This document shows positions 49,284 through 49,431 of a stretch of 49,431 bases of DNA, in pieces. Source of the stretch: Acidobacteriaceae bacterium (GTDB lineage Bacteria; Acidobacteriota; Terriglobia; Bryobacterales; Bryobacteraceae). How positions within the stretch are numbered: the first letter of the stretch is position 1; each line of letters opens with the position of its first letter. The DNA lies in the NCBI GenBank assembly GCA_019233755.1, contig JAFAMD010000069.1, positions 1-49,431 of the forward strand, in the 5' to 3' direction. Both the position numbers and the translations under genes were made by a program. The notes below the pieces were generated by a model. The model saw only the letters and a program-made list of their open reading frames with translations, made no database searches and was not told the DNA's origin.

Positions 49284-49431
49284 CATGGGGTGAACCCCTT
49301 GGATGAGACACGCGGCGAAACAGCCGGTTACCGTTCGCTGATTTCTTCTTGACGAACGGATTGGTTTCTTCCAGGATGAGTCTCGGCCTGGTAAAGCGGA
49401 GGCGAGCGCTGCTGGAGAGCAACTCGCCGAG
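49276..49431 (-). CDS. Possible C-terminal coding fragment running off the right edge
   Basis: On the minus strand 51 codons stay open from the window edge to TGA at 49276-49278, reading LGELLSSSARLRFTRPRL, then ILEETNPFVKKKSANG and a basic tail. It is short and matches no family I recognise, and the stop lies inside the tandem repeat, so it may be chance. The plus strand of the same region has only shorter open frames. Confidence 0.28.
   Translation of the reverse strand, partial: LGELLSSSARLRFTRPRLILEETNPFVKKKSANGNRLFRRVSHPRGSPHDA

Noticed and set aside
49287..49298. GGGGTGAACCCC as an intrinsic terminator of the permease gene
   Set aside because: Only four or five pairs with a tiny loop and no following T run.

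Overview
The window looks like chromosomal DNA of an Acidobacteriota member, most like the Solibacter/Bryobacter side of the phylum. This is inferred from two adjacent proteins of the acidobacterial VWFA-related family, a MacB/FtsX permease of the acidobacterial duplicated-permease type, abundant secreted peptidases and esterases, and high G+C with ATG/GTG/TTG starts. It reads mostly as core and housekeeping genome; I see no prophage, integrase, insertion sequence or CRISPR array.

Layout. 1-7648 is a chaperone block: the 3' end of groES, groEL, a convergent H1-like lysine-rich protein (DUF6496), then an operon of a DUF2760 protein and two non-canonical Hsp70 proteins, the second with a DUF3731-type C-terminal region. 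7689-9607 is a thiL / O-methyltransferase pair. 9624-13595 (minus) holds two VWFA-related secreted proteins, followed by a MATE transporter, an ORF6N-domain protein and (minus) a proton-pumping pyrophosphatase. A tRNA-Arg and purD lie on the minus strand at 18358-19658.

19715-23681 is a chromosome-segregation locus: mnmG, three parS-like sites, parA, parB and a tRNA-Met. The mnmG-parA gap holds a degenerate tandem copy of the mnmG 3' end together with its parS site, in the position where rsmG often sits. 23709-27806 (minus) is a two-gene unit of an S55 peptidase-like protein, whose catalytic motifs appear in permuted order, and a beta-propeller protein; a DUF885 metallopeptidase diverges from it.

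29793-36036 holds a small recombinase-like-helix protein, a frameshifted tannase/feruloyl esterase gene, an ABC-F ATPase, an S9 peptidase and a DUF2784 membrane protein. 36139-37742 is mnmE translationally coupled to a LexA-type DNA-binding protein that has no protease domain. The rest is a multicopper oxidase, nusB and ribH (minus), lepA, an acyl-CoA carboxylase beta subunit (minus), selB, an RlmI-type methyltransferase (minus), the large permease, and a short possible coding fragment running off the right edge.

The genes cover protein folding, tRNA/rRNA modification and translation factors (mnmG, mnmE, lepA, selB, RlmI, ABC-F), chromosome partition, and extracellular degradation. The observations most worth a second look are the parS array built partly by duplication, the permuted S55 protein, the DUF2760/Hsp70/Hsp70-DUF3731 operon beside groESL, the MnmE-coupled LexA-like protein, and a 29-bp palindrome inside the ORF6N gene. 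There is no gene-free stretch longer than 300 bases.
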